Assembly: GCA_015039365.1 (NCBI GenBank)
Contig: WION01000095.1
Span: 105,821-169,820 of the forward strand
Source of the DNA: Amanita rubescens
Lineage: Eukaryota; Basidiomycota; Agaricomycetes; Agaricales; Amanitaceae
Length of the DNA stretch: 64,000 bases
Reading direction: 5' to 3'
The notes under the pieces were generated by a model. That model saw only the letters and a list, made by a program, of their open reading frames with translations. It searched no databases and was not told the DNA's origin. The position numbers were made by a program, and so were the translations under genes. Of this stretch, positions 1 to 11,570 are shown piece by piece (the first letter of the stretch is position 1; each line of letters starts with the position of its first letter).

Positions 1-11
1 GTTGTGACTGA

Positions 12-770
12 ATGAACTTCTTCTTCTCAAACTCTTCTCCTGCCCATGAAGTTGGTGTTCCTTTAGTATCGCTGTACCCTAAAGCTTACCTTCTCTTTCA
101 ACACAGAGCCCGCCTTGTCACCTGTGTACGACAGTCATGGGGAGATTGCTTCGCACCATCTCGGAAGCAAGAAGCATCAACTCCGAACCATTCGAAGACC
201 TCATTGTGGCACTTGAACAAGCGTTATCCTTGGCCCAGGCATCGCGGTGCACCGTCGCCTCCACCGTAAGATGTCAATTCTGTCCATTAGCGCCTGATAT
301 TATTCGGTACGAAACCTTCTTCTTCGAGAGGAGAACGTTTAGATTTTCTGATCTGTTCTCGATCACAGCATTGTAGAACGTATACAGATCAGGTATGACA
401 GCATGAAGGCCCGCGCGTTCCTCTGGTCGATACGTCGGCTCAACGTGGAAAACCTTGCAAGCGACTGTCGCAGGTTGAAAATATTGTTACTGGTGAGTGA
501 TATGTCCAGCTCAGTGTAGTCTCGAGCTCACCGTCACTCTAGTCAATTATGGATGTCAATGAAGGCCGGCGAACGGAGTCATCTTCATCCTCGTTCAGCG
601 CAGTTATGTTTGATGGAGCGCCTGATATCAGATTCAGAGGGGGGAATATCATCACCAATGTTGCCGGTTCTTCCAACGTCGTTATTTTTACGCAGCGGGA
701 GGTGGGTATTGATTTTCGTAGCGTGTTAATTTTGTTATTAGTGGCATTTCTATTCTCCCGTCTGTTGTAA
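12..770 (+). CDS. small four-exon tail-anchored family protein, gamma subfamily
   Basis: Predicted exons are 12-50, 107-306, 369-492 and 543-770. All phases agree and give about 196 aa. Exon 1 encodes 13 residues. Exon 2 opens with a Cys pair (P-C-H-L-C) and ends with R-C-Q-F-C, so two CxxC pairs lie about 55 residues apart, a possible zinc site. Exon 3 is charged and probably helical. Exon 4 has the family motif (FDGAPD..GGNI.TNVAGSSN) followed by a hydrophobic stretch of about 17 residues ending FLFSRLL, a predicted C-terminal membrane anchor. The same 200-bp exon 2 and the same intron positions recur in the other copies, which is the best support for the model. Function is unknown. The GG/GSSN motif resembles low-complexity motifs I recall from agaricomycete NLR-like and kinase-like proteins, but that link is inference. 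Confidence 0.72.
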
Positions 771-1648
771 ATTTAATGATGAGGTGGCGAAAGTTGCGAT
801 TGCCTACTGAGCTTGGCCCGTGCGGCATCCTTGAGCGCGGCATAAAGCCTGAAACGACAAGACTCATGTCTTCCTCGGCGATTAATCGCCACCTTAGTTC
901 ACATTAACCTCACACGTGGTAGTACCTCACTTCGCTTCCCAACATCATGGAGTATTTACTCCACGACAAACCCCCGACCACGTTTCAAGAGCTTAAACGA
1001 ACAATATTCGTGGCAGCACTCAGCAGCACCGCATCCAGTTATTGTTTTGCTCAATGGCGTGACGATCATGGGGTAAAACCATCTTCATCGAGGGAAGAGT
1101 TTCTGGCTTGTCAATTGCAGCGTTTCTAAACGCATGCGGATCAAACTCAATGGCATGGTGTAAGACCGCATGTTTATGCATCGGCTCGAAGCTACTGCAG
1201 CCAGGAGTTCTGGGAGGACTTCCCAAATGACTGTCGTGAATCGTCATTACATGTAAGCGCATTCATCCAGCCCATGATCCGAACGACTTGATCTAAATAG
1301 CAGAGACCAGAATCGAGTGTCGGGATTTGCGATGTTGAGGAGCGAGATGATGATGAACATCTACAATCTTAGGCTGACGTTCAGTGCGACGGTACCAGGT
1401 CAACCTGCATGTATAACGTCATATTGTACACGGTTCTGCTTTCTTGGGAATGCAAGAACTCAGAACAGATGCGGGACGTACTCAGAAAAACAATTGGGTA
1501 ATGGTGGCAGAGTAGGTATTAAGGGACGTACTCAGACAATGCACGTCTGCTCATATCCCTTCCACGTCACCAGATGGTATCTGTTCATGAAGTCAGCGTT
1601 CTTTCGATGCGACAGTACTCTAATGCTTACCATCTCTTTTCAATAAAG
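771..1648. other. intergenic, no gene seen
   Basis: No convincing coding region. Near 811 the sequence GCTTGGCCCGTGCGGCATCC is shared with the downstream flanks of other family copies (about 26431 and 58830), so this is part of the duplicated block. Confidence 0.5.
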
Positions 1649-2089
1649 AACCCGTCTCGTCATAGGTGCGCGGAAGCCAGGTGGGTCATCTCAGGAGTGA
1701 ACAATATCAGCCCCGAACCATACCAAGATCTCGCCATAGCGCTTGAACAAGCATTGTCCATTGCATCAGGGAGCTCCGTCGCATCTAACAGCAATGACCG
1801 TCGTACGCTGAAAGCATTTTGCAGGTGAGCGCTGCCCATGATTCGAATCATTCGAACTCACTGCATATATGACCAATCCAGTTCATCATCGACGTCCAAG
1901 GGCGCGAATCAACAAGCGTACCCGTCTTCTCGTCAAATGCAAGAACGTTTGATAGGGCTCACGACCTTTTGATCGAACATCGCCGATGTTGCCAGATCGT
2001 ACAGCGTTGTCATTTTTATCAAGCAGGAATTGGGTGTTGGAGTGTTTATTTTGTTACTAGTGGCATTTGTGTCCTTCCGTTCGTTATGA
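1649..2089 (+). pseudogene. degenerate gamma-like family copy
   Basis: Exon 2 begins after an acceptor-like AATAAAG at 1648 and can be read as NPSRHRCAEA then SPEPYQDLAIALEQALS. It loses the CxFC region and the normal donor. A recognisable exon 4 follows at about 1890-2089, ending with the conserved hydrophobic tail and TTA TGA, but the GG/GSSN region is frameshifted. No exon 3 equivalent is readable. It is a decayed paralogue of the gene at 12-770, on the same strand and about 1.6 kb downstream. Confidence 0.7.
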
Positions 2090-2253
2090 TGAGGTGGTGG
2101 CATTGGACGAGTCTTCTCGGACCGCGGGCGTCGAGTTATGTTCTTCCATTTTTTTATTGCGCTTTTTTGTGACAATGACACGGCTGCACGTATCACGCGC
2201 ACCTGACCACGCGTGCGGCATCCTTCGAAGACACTGGATATTTGGTGTGTGTG

Positions 2254-2665
2254 ACACGAACTCAGCTTCCCCCTTTGTCCTGACTGCCCACGACGAGCAG
2301 CATCAGAGAGATTGACAGGATCGGCTTTCTTATCTCTCTAGATCGTACATAATAACATGCTGTACAATAGAAAGGCCAGGGTCGCGATGGGCAGTGCTGA
2401 TGGGTTGGGGTCTGAGGCACGGACGGTGTGCGGGCAACGGCACTGTATGCATACGTGTCGACGAAATGCTTGCATTTGGCGTATAACAGGTAGTTTGCGG
2501 GTTTGCGGGCGAGGTGGTACCGGTGGTGCGCTGATGGGCATGGAAGATCATGCATAGTTGGAGGTATCAGAGGCGATCGTTAGGATGTAAAAGGCAAAGG
2601 GGAGTATAACGCACCTGCGGCCCTTCCCTACCTTCACAGTGGGATGCATTAAGCGAGCAAAGAAT
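2254..2665. repeat. downstream block repeat, copy 1
   Basis: Contains conserved stretches such as GGTCGCGATGGGCA and CTGATGGGC.TGGAAG that recur at 29380-29765 and 42650-43040, each time a few hundred bases after a family gene. Open frames on the minus strand exist, but their reading frames are not conserved between copies, so this is treated as non-coding duplicated flank. Confidence 0.7.
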
Positions 2666-3639
2666 TCCCCGGTCGTCCAGCGTATGGGGGCACACAGGTG
2701 GTAGACGACATAATCAGCCCCAGTATGGCGATGGGGGAAAAATCAGTGTAGATGACGATGGTGAAAGGGTGGATGGAGCGATGAACAGATCAGATGAAGC
2801 GGGCGCGGTCGTTGGGGTAAGCAGAGGGGTTGGAATTCTCTTCGAAAGATGGTCACCCCATGCCAAGCGATAGGCACGAGGAAGGCGCTCCCAGTTGGCA
2901 CCTCGGAGCGCCGATACCACCAGTATTACATGTTGTCACGCCGAGTCCGAACAGCGGTTGAGCAACTTGGACAACATGAGCAGAATGCGTTCATGCTGGT
3001 GCGGAATAAGCCTGCTCATTGGCGCGTGAATCTCGGAGGATGGGTCCTCCGATTCCTCCGAAGAAAATTTCTAGAAAGAAGCTGTCAAGACGTGAGCCAA
3101 TTGCAATCATGTCCCTCAAAACTGGCGTAGTCGATCCTCGAATCTATTTTTATAAACGGTGCGAGGACAACTGACTGAGAGTTGAACTAAGTGATACTAG
3201 TAAGTGTCGCTGGGACTCTGGGTCGGAGTCATTTCGTTCACAGTCTGGAACTAACAAATGCTATCGTTTGGCTTAACTTCACCTGGTCTCGGTTTCATAG
3301 TGCGCCGATTGCGCGGTGGACTCAGCTGATGTAGATATATATGGTATGCTATGGTATGTATCTTGATCGAAAATTTCCGTAAGCATAGGGAGGAAAAGAG
3401 GCACAGCACTAATTAGATCATGATGACATGACAGGTTACAAATCTATTTCATCGTAGATCAGCCCATCTGCCATCCATCGACATGTACCACCGACCCCAC
3501 TAACTTCTGTCAATAATCGACGTAGGCCAAACATGTTTTGCCGTTTGGCTGTTGGACACATCGTGGGAATAAATAAATAAGGGCGAGGTGAGAGCACGCG
3601 CCCTTGATATCCCCGTAGATTATGGGGGTTCAGGCCATG
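2666..3639. other. intergenic, no gene seen
   Basis: Only short open frames. Parts resemble 29766-30300 (for example the AAATTTCTAGAAAGAAGCT block near 3064 and 30169), so it continues the duplicated flank. Confidence 0.45.
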
Positions 3640-4012
3640 GAGACCAGGTGCGATAGTATGGCGACGGAATGCGAGTTACTCTGGTACGAGTTAGCTCGGC
3701 ATGGAAAACCTCTCAAGTGAATTTCGCACGTTGAAGGGGTCCACGCCCAATTCAAACGAGCCTCGGAACTCAATCTCAGTCTAGTCAATCGTCCACATCC
3801 ACGAGGTCGGGCCAAGGAATCCGCCTCCTCTACGTTGAGCGCAGGCAGCTTGACGGGCTCGTGATCTCAGGATTGAGGCGGGAGATATCACCAACGTTGC
3901 TGAATCTTCCAACTTTGTCATCCTTATAAGGCAGGAGTTGGGAATAGGGTTTCAAAGCGTGTTGGCTTTGTTATTACTATTACTAGTAGCATTTATGTCT
4001 GCTTTGAAATGA
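3640..4012 (+). pseudogene. truncated beta-like family copy (exons 3-4 only)
   Basis: Begins inside the equivalent of exon 3 (GATAGTATGGCGACGGAATG, then the ENLSSE-like stretch) and runs through exon 4 to a hydrophobic tail and TGA at 4010-4012. Exons 1-2 are missing and the GG/GSSN region is out of frame in places. The wording is closest to the beta copies at 28408, 41612 and 60180. Confidence 0.65.
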
Positions 4013-4973
4013 GGCGAGGTTCGCGGAATCAGGAATGAAAGTGTGCTATGATCGGCTCCGACTATATTTGTACGAGTGTGCTTGCTGATCGGAGATGTGC
4101 TATGACCCGCCGCGCAGCCCCAATAGGCGAAGAATAAAACAGAACGCATCTCGGTTTTATATGTGCTCTTGGCCACGTGTTCAAAATGGGATCATTCGAT
4201 GTGTGCGGATTTTCACCCGATTTGGTAAGAAGGTTATTGTATCCAGGTAAAGGCGAGGATTCAGCAATGAAGAACCAGAGACGATCTTACACACGCTACC
4301 GGCAGTCAAGTCAATTATGACATAAGAGATATATTTCGACTTCCTCAGGGCATTAATGACAGCGAGGGAGAGGGAGAGGGCGAGGACGGGGAGCAGAGTG
4401 TAGGCGAGGCAGAGAAACCTACGTCACTGGGCGTGAGAAACTTGAATGATGTTTAGGTCAACTTAGTTGGAATGATTTAGCTGGAGCGATCAAGACATTC
4501 CCATACGCGGCGAGGGTCCGGAGCCCAAAAGGGGAAGGTCGGCGCTGACGGCACGTGCACCTTCCTCATTTGGTTTGAGCCAGGGTCCCCTCCTTCCTCG
4601 TTTAGTTCAGGCCGTTCCTGGGGGACAAAGAGAGCGTAAAGAGAGCTAAAGAGAGCATAAAGAGAGAGAGCGTTCCTAACCGACGCTCGCTCGAGACTAT
4701 ATACGTTGCTCAATGTTTATATTTATTAAAAATGACTACTGGTTACTACTAGCTACTCAGAGTATGTACGATTGTCGGATTAGGTGCGACTATGAATTAT
4801 TTACGAAATGAATTTACGGCTTGTGGTTGGATTAGGGGGAGGCAGCTGTTATTATGATTATGGATAGTAGTTTGTTTCTGAGTTCAAGACAGCTTCGATG
4901 GACGGAAAGGGTAATTAGTAGTGAATACGCACATAGAATAACGTTTGATAGCGAATGATACCGTCGAGTTCAA
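4013..4973. other. intergenic with purine-rich simple sequence
   Basis: Holds GA-rich stretches (about 4360-4410 GAGGGAGAGG-type; about 4633-4672 AAAGAGAGC-type). A 78-codon minus-strand frame at 4477-4713 has no recognisable domain and partly reads the simple repeat. The 3' flank of the Crypton gene lies at the right side. No element end could be defined. Confidence 0.4.
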
Positions 4974-7437
4974 CTAGTAGGGTGCGGGATTACGGCAGGA
5001 AGCCCTCCGAGTCGTTCGTACTGGCCCAGGCTGCCCAGCAGCATCGACTTGGCTGTCTCGTTCCTCGGGCGTTCCATTGCAGCTCGTGCGACGCCTGTGG
5101 TGACGCTTGCGAATAGCGTTGAGGAGATCCTTGACGTTACCGGCCATTGGGTAGTCCTGGAGGAATGCATCCTTATCGGAGTTGTACCTTATATCTATGT
5201 AAACGCCGTGTCAGCAGTGTATAGTACTAAGATTGCTCACCTCGCGTACTCCTCAGCAATGGTCTTCCTCTGCGACCGCTTCGCAGCAAAATACGATGCC
5301 ATCGCACCCTGATACCAATCCGGCTTCCATGACTTGAGGGGCGCAATACCGCGGGAGGCAGCCACATCCCATTGATGCACTGCCTGCATCCAAGCATCCG
5401 GTCCCTTTCCAAGGTCGTCGATTCGTAGGTCAGGGATTGGCGGTACAACACGATGTTCCTGTCGCTTGGTACCTCCTCCAATGGTACAAGGTTGACTGAC
5501 ATTCTGCCGTTGGTCCAGAATAGTAGAAAATCGAGGCAGAATCTGACGCAGTACAGACGGCATGTTGGATGAGTTGGCAAGCGGATGAGTGGGTGTAAGA
5601 TGATCAAGTTGATGATGATCGAGGTACACCGGAAGGGCGGCGGGTACTGCAGGGACGGGCAGGCCATTACAGAAAGAAGGGGCGGCAGCAACTATTGATG
5701 AGATCGAAGATGAGATGGACTCGGTGATGTCCTGCTTGATGGTCATGTGAAGTGCATGCAGTCCGGTGCGAAATTCCTCCGTTGTCACTGGCCTGGCCAG
5801 CTTATGCTCGCCAGCTAGACTCCCATCGGCTTCAGACTGAATTGGACACAATGCATTACTGTGGGTGTTTTCCTCGTTCTGAACAGAATCTACCAGATAG
5901 CGTATCAACGTATCAATCTGTGAGCACGCGTGTCAGATTTTTGAATCTCGATTAACAATAGTGCAGCACTCACGCCTTCCTTTTTCGCCCAGCCTCCCCA
6001 CCAGCGGATTCGGTTCAATGCCCAGCGCTGTCCGAGGGGTGCGCACATGAACCGATACTGAGCTCTGCCTCGGCGAAATGAATGTGTTGTGAATCTCCCG
6101 GACAACCCAGCCTTCGCCTGGAACTCGTCAATGTACTCCTGGACTGTATCATAGGATAGCTCCTGATTAGGGTAGATAACCCCATTGGAGCCAAAGGTCG
6201 GGAAGATGAATTCGTTTTGGGAGTCGGTAAGCTTTCGAGACAGCAGTTTCTCTTCGAGAAACCACTTCCAGCGTTGGAGGTGCGTGTACATGTCCGCAGC
6301 GCTAACATCTTGCTTATAGATCTCATATATTTGACCTGTTATGGAGGATTGATCAAGATCTGCACCTCGCACAGCAGGGCTCAAACTCACCTTGCAACGG
6401 CCCATCGTAAGAATCCATCTGTTTCTGCCATCCCTTCCTATGCAACAGTCGAACTCGAAAGTAAGGGAAGAAATGTGGGGGAGGGCCTACGCAGCCCATT
6501 TCCAGATCTGCCGTTTGTATACTGCACAGCTCAGAGTTCCTGAGCGGCCATGTCAGATAAAGTTGATAGTAGTATTGGTAAGCATCGGCGAATAATAAGG
6601 GTTTATGAAGGTGACGTACCTGGTCCACAGTGTAAATGCCGATGAGAGGAACGCTCTCATCAAGGTATGCTTGATCACCTCGAATGTGATGTCCTTTTTA
6701 TCTAGCTTCTCAAGACTCGTCGAAGGAACGATCTTCTCGGACCAGTCCATCATTCGGGTCAGGTCTTCAATCCGGATCGCTCGTGCATGGTTCCGCAGTG
6801 CCTTCCCGCCTTCCATGCCATTCTTGTTCTTGATCCGTTTGAGCAGTGCCTTCACATCTCTTGCACGCGCCGGGCAGCCCCTGACTGTATTACGCGCTTT
6901 GTCATATTGGTAACCTCCTGCATATTCTTCGCCATCCCTGATTTACCACATTCAATTTAAGGTTAACTAGTGGCTCAGGGAAAGAGGCCGCACTCACATG
7001 TTATCCCAGTAATCACAGAACGCGGCATGTATTCGCTCGGCCGTGCTTGGGCCACATCCGTCCAAACCAAGGCATTTGTGCACCAAGAACAGCTCAAGGG
7101 CTGTTGCCGAGAGTCCATTCGGAGGCTTTTCGAAAGCCTTCTCCAACAAGTTCGTATCAATTTCATCCTTCTCCTGGGACTCGCCCTTTTCACGCCGCGC
7201 TTTTACTGTTAGCGCGAGGAACTCCTTGCCCTTGGTAATGTAGCTGTCGTAAGCAGCCACAGTTCTTGCAGCCTTCCCGTACGTTTTCCGGCTCTGCTGA
7301 TTGAGTTCTTGCAGTTCAGTGAGGCTGAGAGTCGGTGACGAGTCAGAAGTGGATGGTGGCTGGGGCTGGCCCTTCTTTGCTTTAACTGAACGGCTGGCGC
7401 GAGTTGTGTGCGATGGTCCGGCCATCTTTGAACACAT
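4974..7437 (-). CDS. Crypton-type tyrosine recombinase (YR + GCR1_C-like), intact
   Basis: Six exons on the minus strand: 7437-6998, 6937-6620, 6539-6391, 6335-5974, 5917-5241, 5187-4974. Introns are 53-80 nt, all GT-AG, and every phase agrees. Translation gives 719 aa without a stop. Catalytic signatures of tyrosine recombinases are visible: Box I Arg at about residue 253 (TRNSELCSI, created across the intron 2 junction), H-S-F-R at about 387-390, a WWGGW turn at about 414-418, and a candidate nucleophile Tyr at about 430 (TLIRYLVD). The C-terminal part (about 583-649, WDVAASRGIAPLKSWKPDWY) resembles the GCR1_C DNA-binding domain of fungal Cryptons. Cryptons move as circular DNA by YR recombination. 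The intact frame suggests recent activity. Terminal repeats of the element were not identified. Confidence 0.85.
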
Positions 7438-7732
7438 TGGGGAAGAAAGAGTGGGAACCTTGGTAGTCGTCTCACCATTTCAATAATCCAATTTACTACT
7501 GTTCCAGTTTTGTTTTCAAATTCCGGCATAGTACTCAAGTACCCTGGTACAATGGTGATAGCTAGATAGTCTCTATACCACTACTCAAGTAGGTATTCTG
7601 CGCAATCTATTGTGTACATTTCGAAGTCCCCATTATCTCCATCTGTACCATCTGCTGAAGGCTCGCTTGAGCCGCAGTGTCCCATATCCACCTCACGCAG
7701 GATGGGGAAAAGCAGCTGGGATTTGGGAAACA

Positions 7733-9510
7733 TCAGCTATTCAATAAAACAAGATGTAATGTTGTATTACATACCGGCCTGGAAGAAAATGACGACGGCC
7801 CGGGGATCTTATCCAGACGTTTGCTGATGCCGGGTAACTTCGCCAGTGAAACGATGGCACTTGGTAGTGATAACTCCTTCTCAGGCAGGGGCCCCGGTTC
7901 CAAGTCAGGCGTGGTTGGCTCCCGTACATTGAGTAGTTGTGATAATGTAGCGGCATGTAACGGACGTGTTGAGACTGTTAGGCGAAGCTTCCGGGTGCTT
8001 GACTCCTGGACCATGCCTGAGATGTCTATCACGATGGTAGCCACCAGCTCCACCAGCTCTTTGTCCTCCGGAAACACAATTGACTGTAGAGGAGTCAATC
8101 AGTTCATCAGGCACTGATTACCTATGCAAGTGAAGCTTACCGTCAAAAGCAAGCGCATACAGGTGCCAGGCCACACATGGCGATCAAATTCTCGGGCAAT
8201 ATGGGCACATGTAGCCGATGAGAACAGGCGTTCACAGATATGGCCCATGCGTCCAAGATCCGGGGCACGCGGCACCCATAAAGAGGTGTCAGGGCCCAAT
8301 TGCCCATTGGAGAGGGACGTGATGGGCCTGACAAAGTAAACAATGTCATCGGGAGAGGGGAAGGACGATTTGCTGACCGCTTGGGCAAGTACAATGTCTT
8401 GGCAGCCCAGGTGGTGGTTCGGGTCATCTGCCAACTCGCGCTGCAAGTTGCAGCGCCACGATTGCAAAAAATCTTGTAATTGTGGGAGCGATGACTGCTC
8501 CGCTGCTTGTAATAATCCAGCACCGAGATTGCTCTTGATGATTTGCAAGGCCGTCGCAAGTCCGCAACCATGCAAGCCGGGCTAAGGTAATTCATCAAAT
8601 CTTCCTTCTCAAATGACCAAGACAGACGACCTACCCCATGTCCACCGCCGGTGTTGCCAACTAGTAGCGCTAACAAGATCCAGTTGCCACGGGAAAGCAA
8701 CGGTCCCGGGCCTGGATCTGCCTCAGCTGTAGCCTGTAGTGCTCATGGTATAGACCTTGACCATGTCGTCAGTTGAGTTGAGAAATTCCCTGGGTGTAAA
8801 ATTAGTACATACTAACATATGCACAGGCTGACAATCTTACGTATCATGTATCACATGTGTTGCACCAAACATGAATGTAAACATGCTGTCTGTGATGACA
8901 ATGTCGATCAAGCGGTTGCGGCATAGCGCCGCAAGCTCCTCCTCGGCGCCAGCAGGTGCCTGCACATGGAACATGTTAAGATTAGTAGTCTAGTATCCGA
9001 AAATAAAACACGCACCTGGTGTACATTGAATCCAAATGCACGCACCATGTGTTGAAACAAGACTGCTAGCTGCTGCGAGGCAGCTTGTCCTTGACGACCA
9101 CGCTTCTGGGATGCTTGAGACACACTGTCAAAGACGAAGACAGGTATGATGGGATGCTCGAGGAGCCGTGATAACCTGTAAAATGCGCTGGATAAAGGCG
9201 CGTTCCCGCTCAGTGCCGGATATCCTTGCATAGTAGGTCCTCGTTGTACTATCCAAGCCCTGTTGTAAGCCGTCAGCGTGGTCTACTAATGCAATGGATT
9301 CACTTTTATTACCTTGCGCTAATCCCAATTACGAGGGAGCGCAAGCCACGGCGGTTTGAGACAAACCCCTCCATCATTGATAACTCTGTCAAAGGACTCG
9401 GGGTTGTGGTGCGTCCAAGGAGCTGAGTCAAATTCTGGCAGCACGGATCAACCCACAACAGAAATAAAACGAGAGGGAGTGCACCATACCTGCCATGATA
9501 GCTCTTGCAT
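7733..9510 (-). pseudogene. XPG/PIN-like nuclease gene, decayed
   Basis: Minus-strand exons: 9510-9490, 9434-9313, 9259-9016, 8959-8841, 8789-8635, 8581-8141, 8093-7733 region (acceptor at 8084, coding from 8083). Introns are about 51-58 nt. The order matches the XPG-fold family common in agaricomycetes: an N-region ending EGFVSNRRGLRSLVIGI, then HPIIPVFVFD, then an I-region APAGAEEELAALCRNR, then a hairpin region GPGLHGCGLATALQ. Catalytic Asp positions are lost: the expected GIDAS reads GISAR, and the expected S-D-D-x-D cluster reads TDSMFT. Exon 5 needs one base fewer near 8718 to stay in frame. It is therefore probably a non-functional relic, though a sequencing error could explain the frameshift. 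It lies 296 bp upstream of the Crypton gene on the same strand. Confidence 0.75.
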
Positions 9511-10295
9511 CGTCGTTGCGTGATATCTTGAATGTATGAAATTTAGCTTGTAATTGACAGTATTAGCTCGTTGAATGTGAGACAAGGGACCTTTCTTACC
9601 GGAAACCATGAGCGAGTTTTTTTCTCCCTTTTGACGAAGGGAGTGCCAAGTTGGAAGGATATACCCTAAGAAAACATCTAGAAATGGTGAGCTCAAAGCT
9701 TGAAGAACTGGTCACCAAGGGTACTCACCTAGCTAGATGTTGTTGTTCTTGCCTTGGGTGTGATCCAGCACCCCAAGACATGCGGGCATCGCGCATCCGA
9801 TGGACGCCCAAGCACGAGGTGATTGCACCTGTTTGTCCCCTAATAAACAATGGGTTGGTAAACAATAAATCCACTATTCCGATTGGCTGACCTAACTAGG
9901 ATCGTGTCGGTAAACCATATAAGCTGCAAATGTACGGCAAAGCCATGGTAAGTCTTAAACATCCTTAGATTTAGCACTCAGGACCTGGATTTATTGATGG
10001 ATTTAGGCGGATTTATTGCCAAAGTGAACAAAAATAAAATATAGCAACGGCAACAGGCACGCGCTGCATGCTCCGGAGTCGGCGCCCTGTATCGACCCTA
10101 CTGCCACCGTTACCAAAACCAGTCCCATAACCCTGAGAAGTTCAACAAAGCATAATAAAGGGCCTTGCCATACTATCCATCCAAATCAGAAGTACAAAGG
10201 AATTTTATTGGCTAGCGTTATGGATCATCACCCGAGTGGAATAAATTACACGAATGGACCCTGTAGTACATCATGTATGTTCCTCCTTTTTTAAT
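9511..10295. other. intergenic, no gene seen
   Basis: No recognisable coding region. Short open frames at 9448-9696 (minus) and 9651-9890 (plus) overlap the 5' side of the nuclease gene and lack domain signals. Confidence 0.4.
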
Positions 10296-10949
10296 CTACA
10301 GTTCGTCGTGGTTGCACAAGTAAGATATCATTGCCATCGCTCGAAGAGTGGGATGCGTCGGAAGAGTAGAGCTTGCCGGTGATGGGGTTGACAACTTGAT
10401 CACCCTGGACCTTCGGAAGAACGTTAGCAACCTGCAAATAACGTGGCAACAAAGTATACATACCGGCAAACTTCTCCTCAAGGTCGTCAGTGCTGGCGTC
10501 AGAGCCATTCTCATCAGTCCAGTTTGATGGGGTCGAGGATTGTCTCTTTGTCCTCCTCGCCGAGTTTGCCACCAAGTTATGTCTTGAGACTGTAAATGAA
10601 TGATGACAGAGAGTTGAGCGCCTTGGCGAGCTTTCGTCGAGCCTCGTCTTCCGCTGAGAATCACTTGGCCTCGGCGACCAAGCCGCATGCGCTCGATTTC
10701 TTCTTCACTAAGGCATCTCTTCTCATTCTTGATGGTAATACTCAGGTTTACTCCTGCGTTGAATATGTTAGATGGACAATGTTTGGTCGAGACCATCAAG
10801 ATACCATTGTGTTGATTTCAAACGTGACTTCGATTTAAGGAACGTATTGTTCGAACTTGCCGAGCAAGTCGTTGTCCTTTGTGAATGAACGTTCACCCTC
10901 GAAAACTTGGATAAGGACAGTGGGTTGATTGTCGGCGGCTACGAGAAGC
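10296..10949 (-). pseudogene. 3' fragment of an ER Hsp70 (BiP/KAR2-like) gene
   Basis: Read on the minus strand, a piece starting after an acceptor at 10950 encodes [15 protein letters not shown] and [10 protein letters not shown], then ITIKNEKRCLSEEEIERMRL, then DDLEEKFAGM and VVNPITGKLY. These are substrate-binding and C-terminal landmarks of Hsp70. The final codons in one frame read N-H-D-E-L-stop (TAG at 10298-10296), the fungal ER-retention signal, so the source was a KAR2/BiP gene. The pieces lie in different frames and there is an in-frame stop after FEQYVP, and the ATPase domain is absent. It is a broken 5'-truncated copy, perhaps a transduplicated or retained fragment. Confidence 0.8.
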
Positions 10950-11300
10950 TAAAACATGTCAGCAAGGAATACAACACTTGAACAGTGTACGGCTACTCAC
11001 TTTGACCTCGACGACAGCGTATCTTCATAGCGTCGTCGACTGTGGGACCAATTTCGGACCTGAAGAGTGGAATCAGGAGATGGTTTACGTAGCTTGTGTG
11101 CGGCCGTCGTTGTTGTCCCTGTTACGTTTGAGGGCATGACGGCAGTTGGTAACACTAGCGGGAAAGCGGTCTCCCACGCACCTCGCTTGTTTAAGCGACG
11201 GCGACCGATCCCTCCGCCCGCTTCTCACACCTCCGCGATTTACCTTTCGTCAGCTAAATCCAATCATTCAGCTGAGTAAATTGGCTAGAATACTACTACT

Positions 11301-11325
11301 TAGTGTTGTTGGGGCTCGGCTAAGC
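11301..11325 (+). repeat. hAT left terminal inverted repeat
   Basis: TAGTGTTGTTGGGGCTCGGC matches the reverse complement of the right end in its first 11 bases and then in a GCTC.GCT block. Confidence 0.65.
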
Positions 11326-11570
11326 TTGGCTCCGGCTAAGCTTAGTCACCGGAGCCCGGTTTCCGGCTCCAGCTTTGGAGCCGGAGCCGATCCAATAGCT
11401 CTGGCTCGGCTCAGAGCTAGCTCCCACGGTCTATCGCTGGTCATCACCATCGCCATGCTGCTCGTGTTGCACCTTACTGGTGCGATCAGGCTCTTACCAA
11501 CAGTCTGAAGGCCATGTAGCAGTAAGTACTCAATTTTTAACTGAACTGCTACTTAACCAGGTATAGATTT

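Noticed and set aside
2262..2555. Minus-strand frame starting MHDLPCPSAHH, with similar starts at 29656 and 42925
   Set aside because: Start peptides are alike, but frames shift against each other within 20-30 codons and lengths differ. This fits repeated non-coding flank rather than a gene.
5227..5691. 154-codon minus-strand frame
   Set aside because: Overlaps exon 5 of the Crypton gene in another frame and has no supporting motif.
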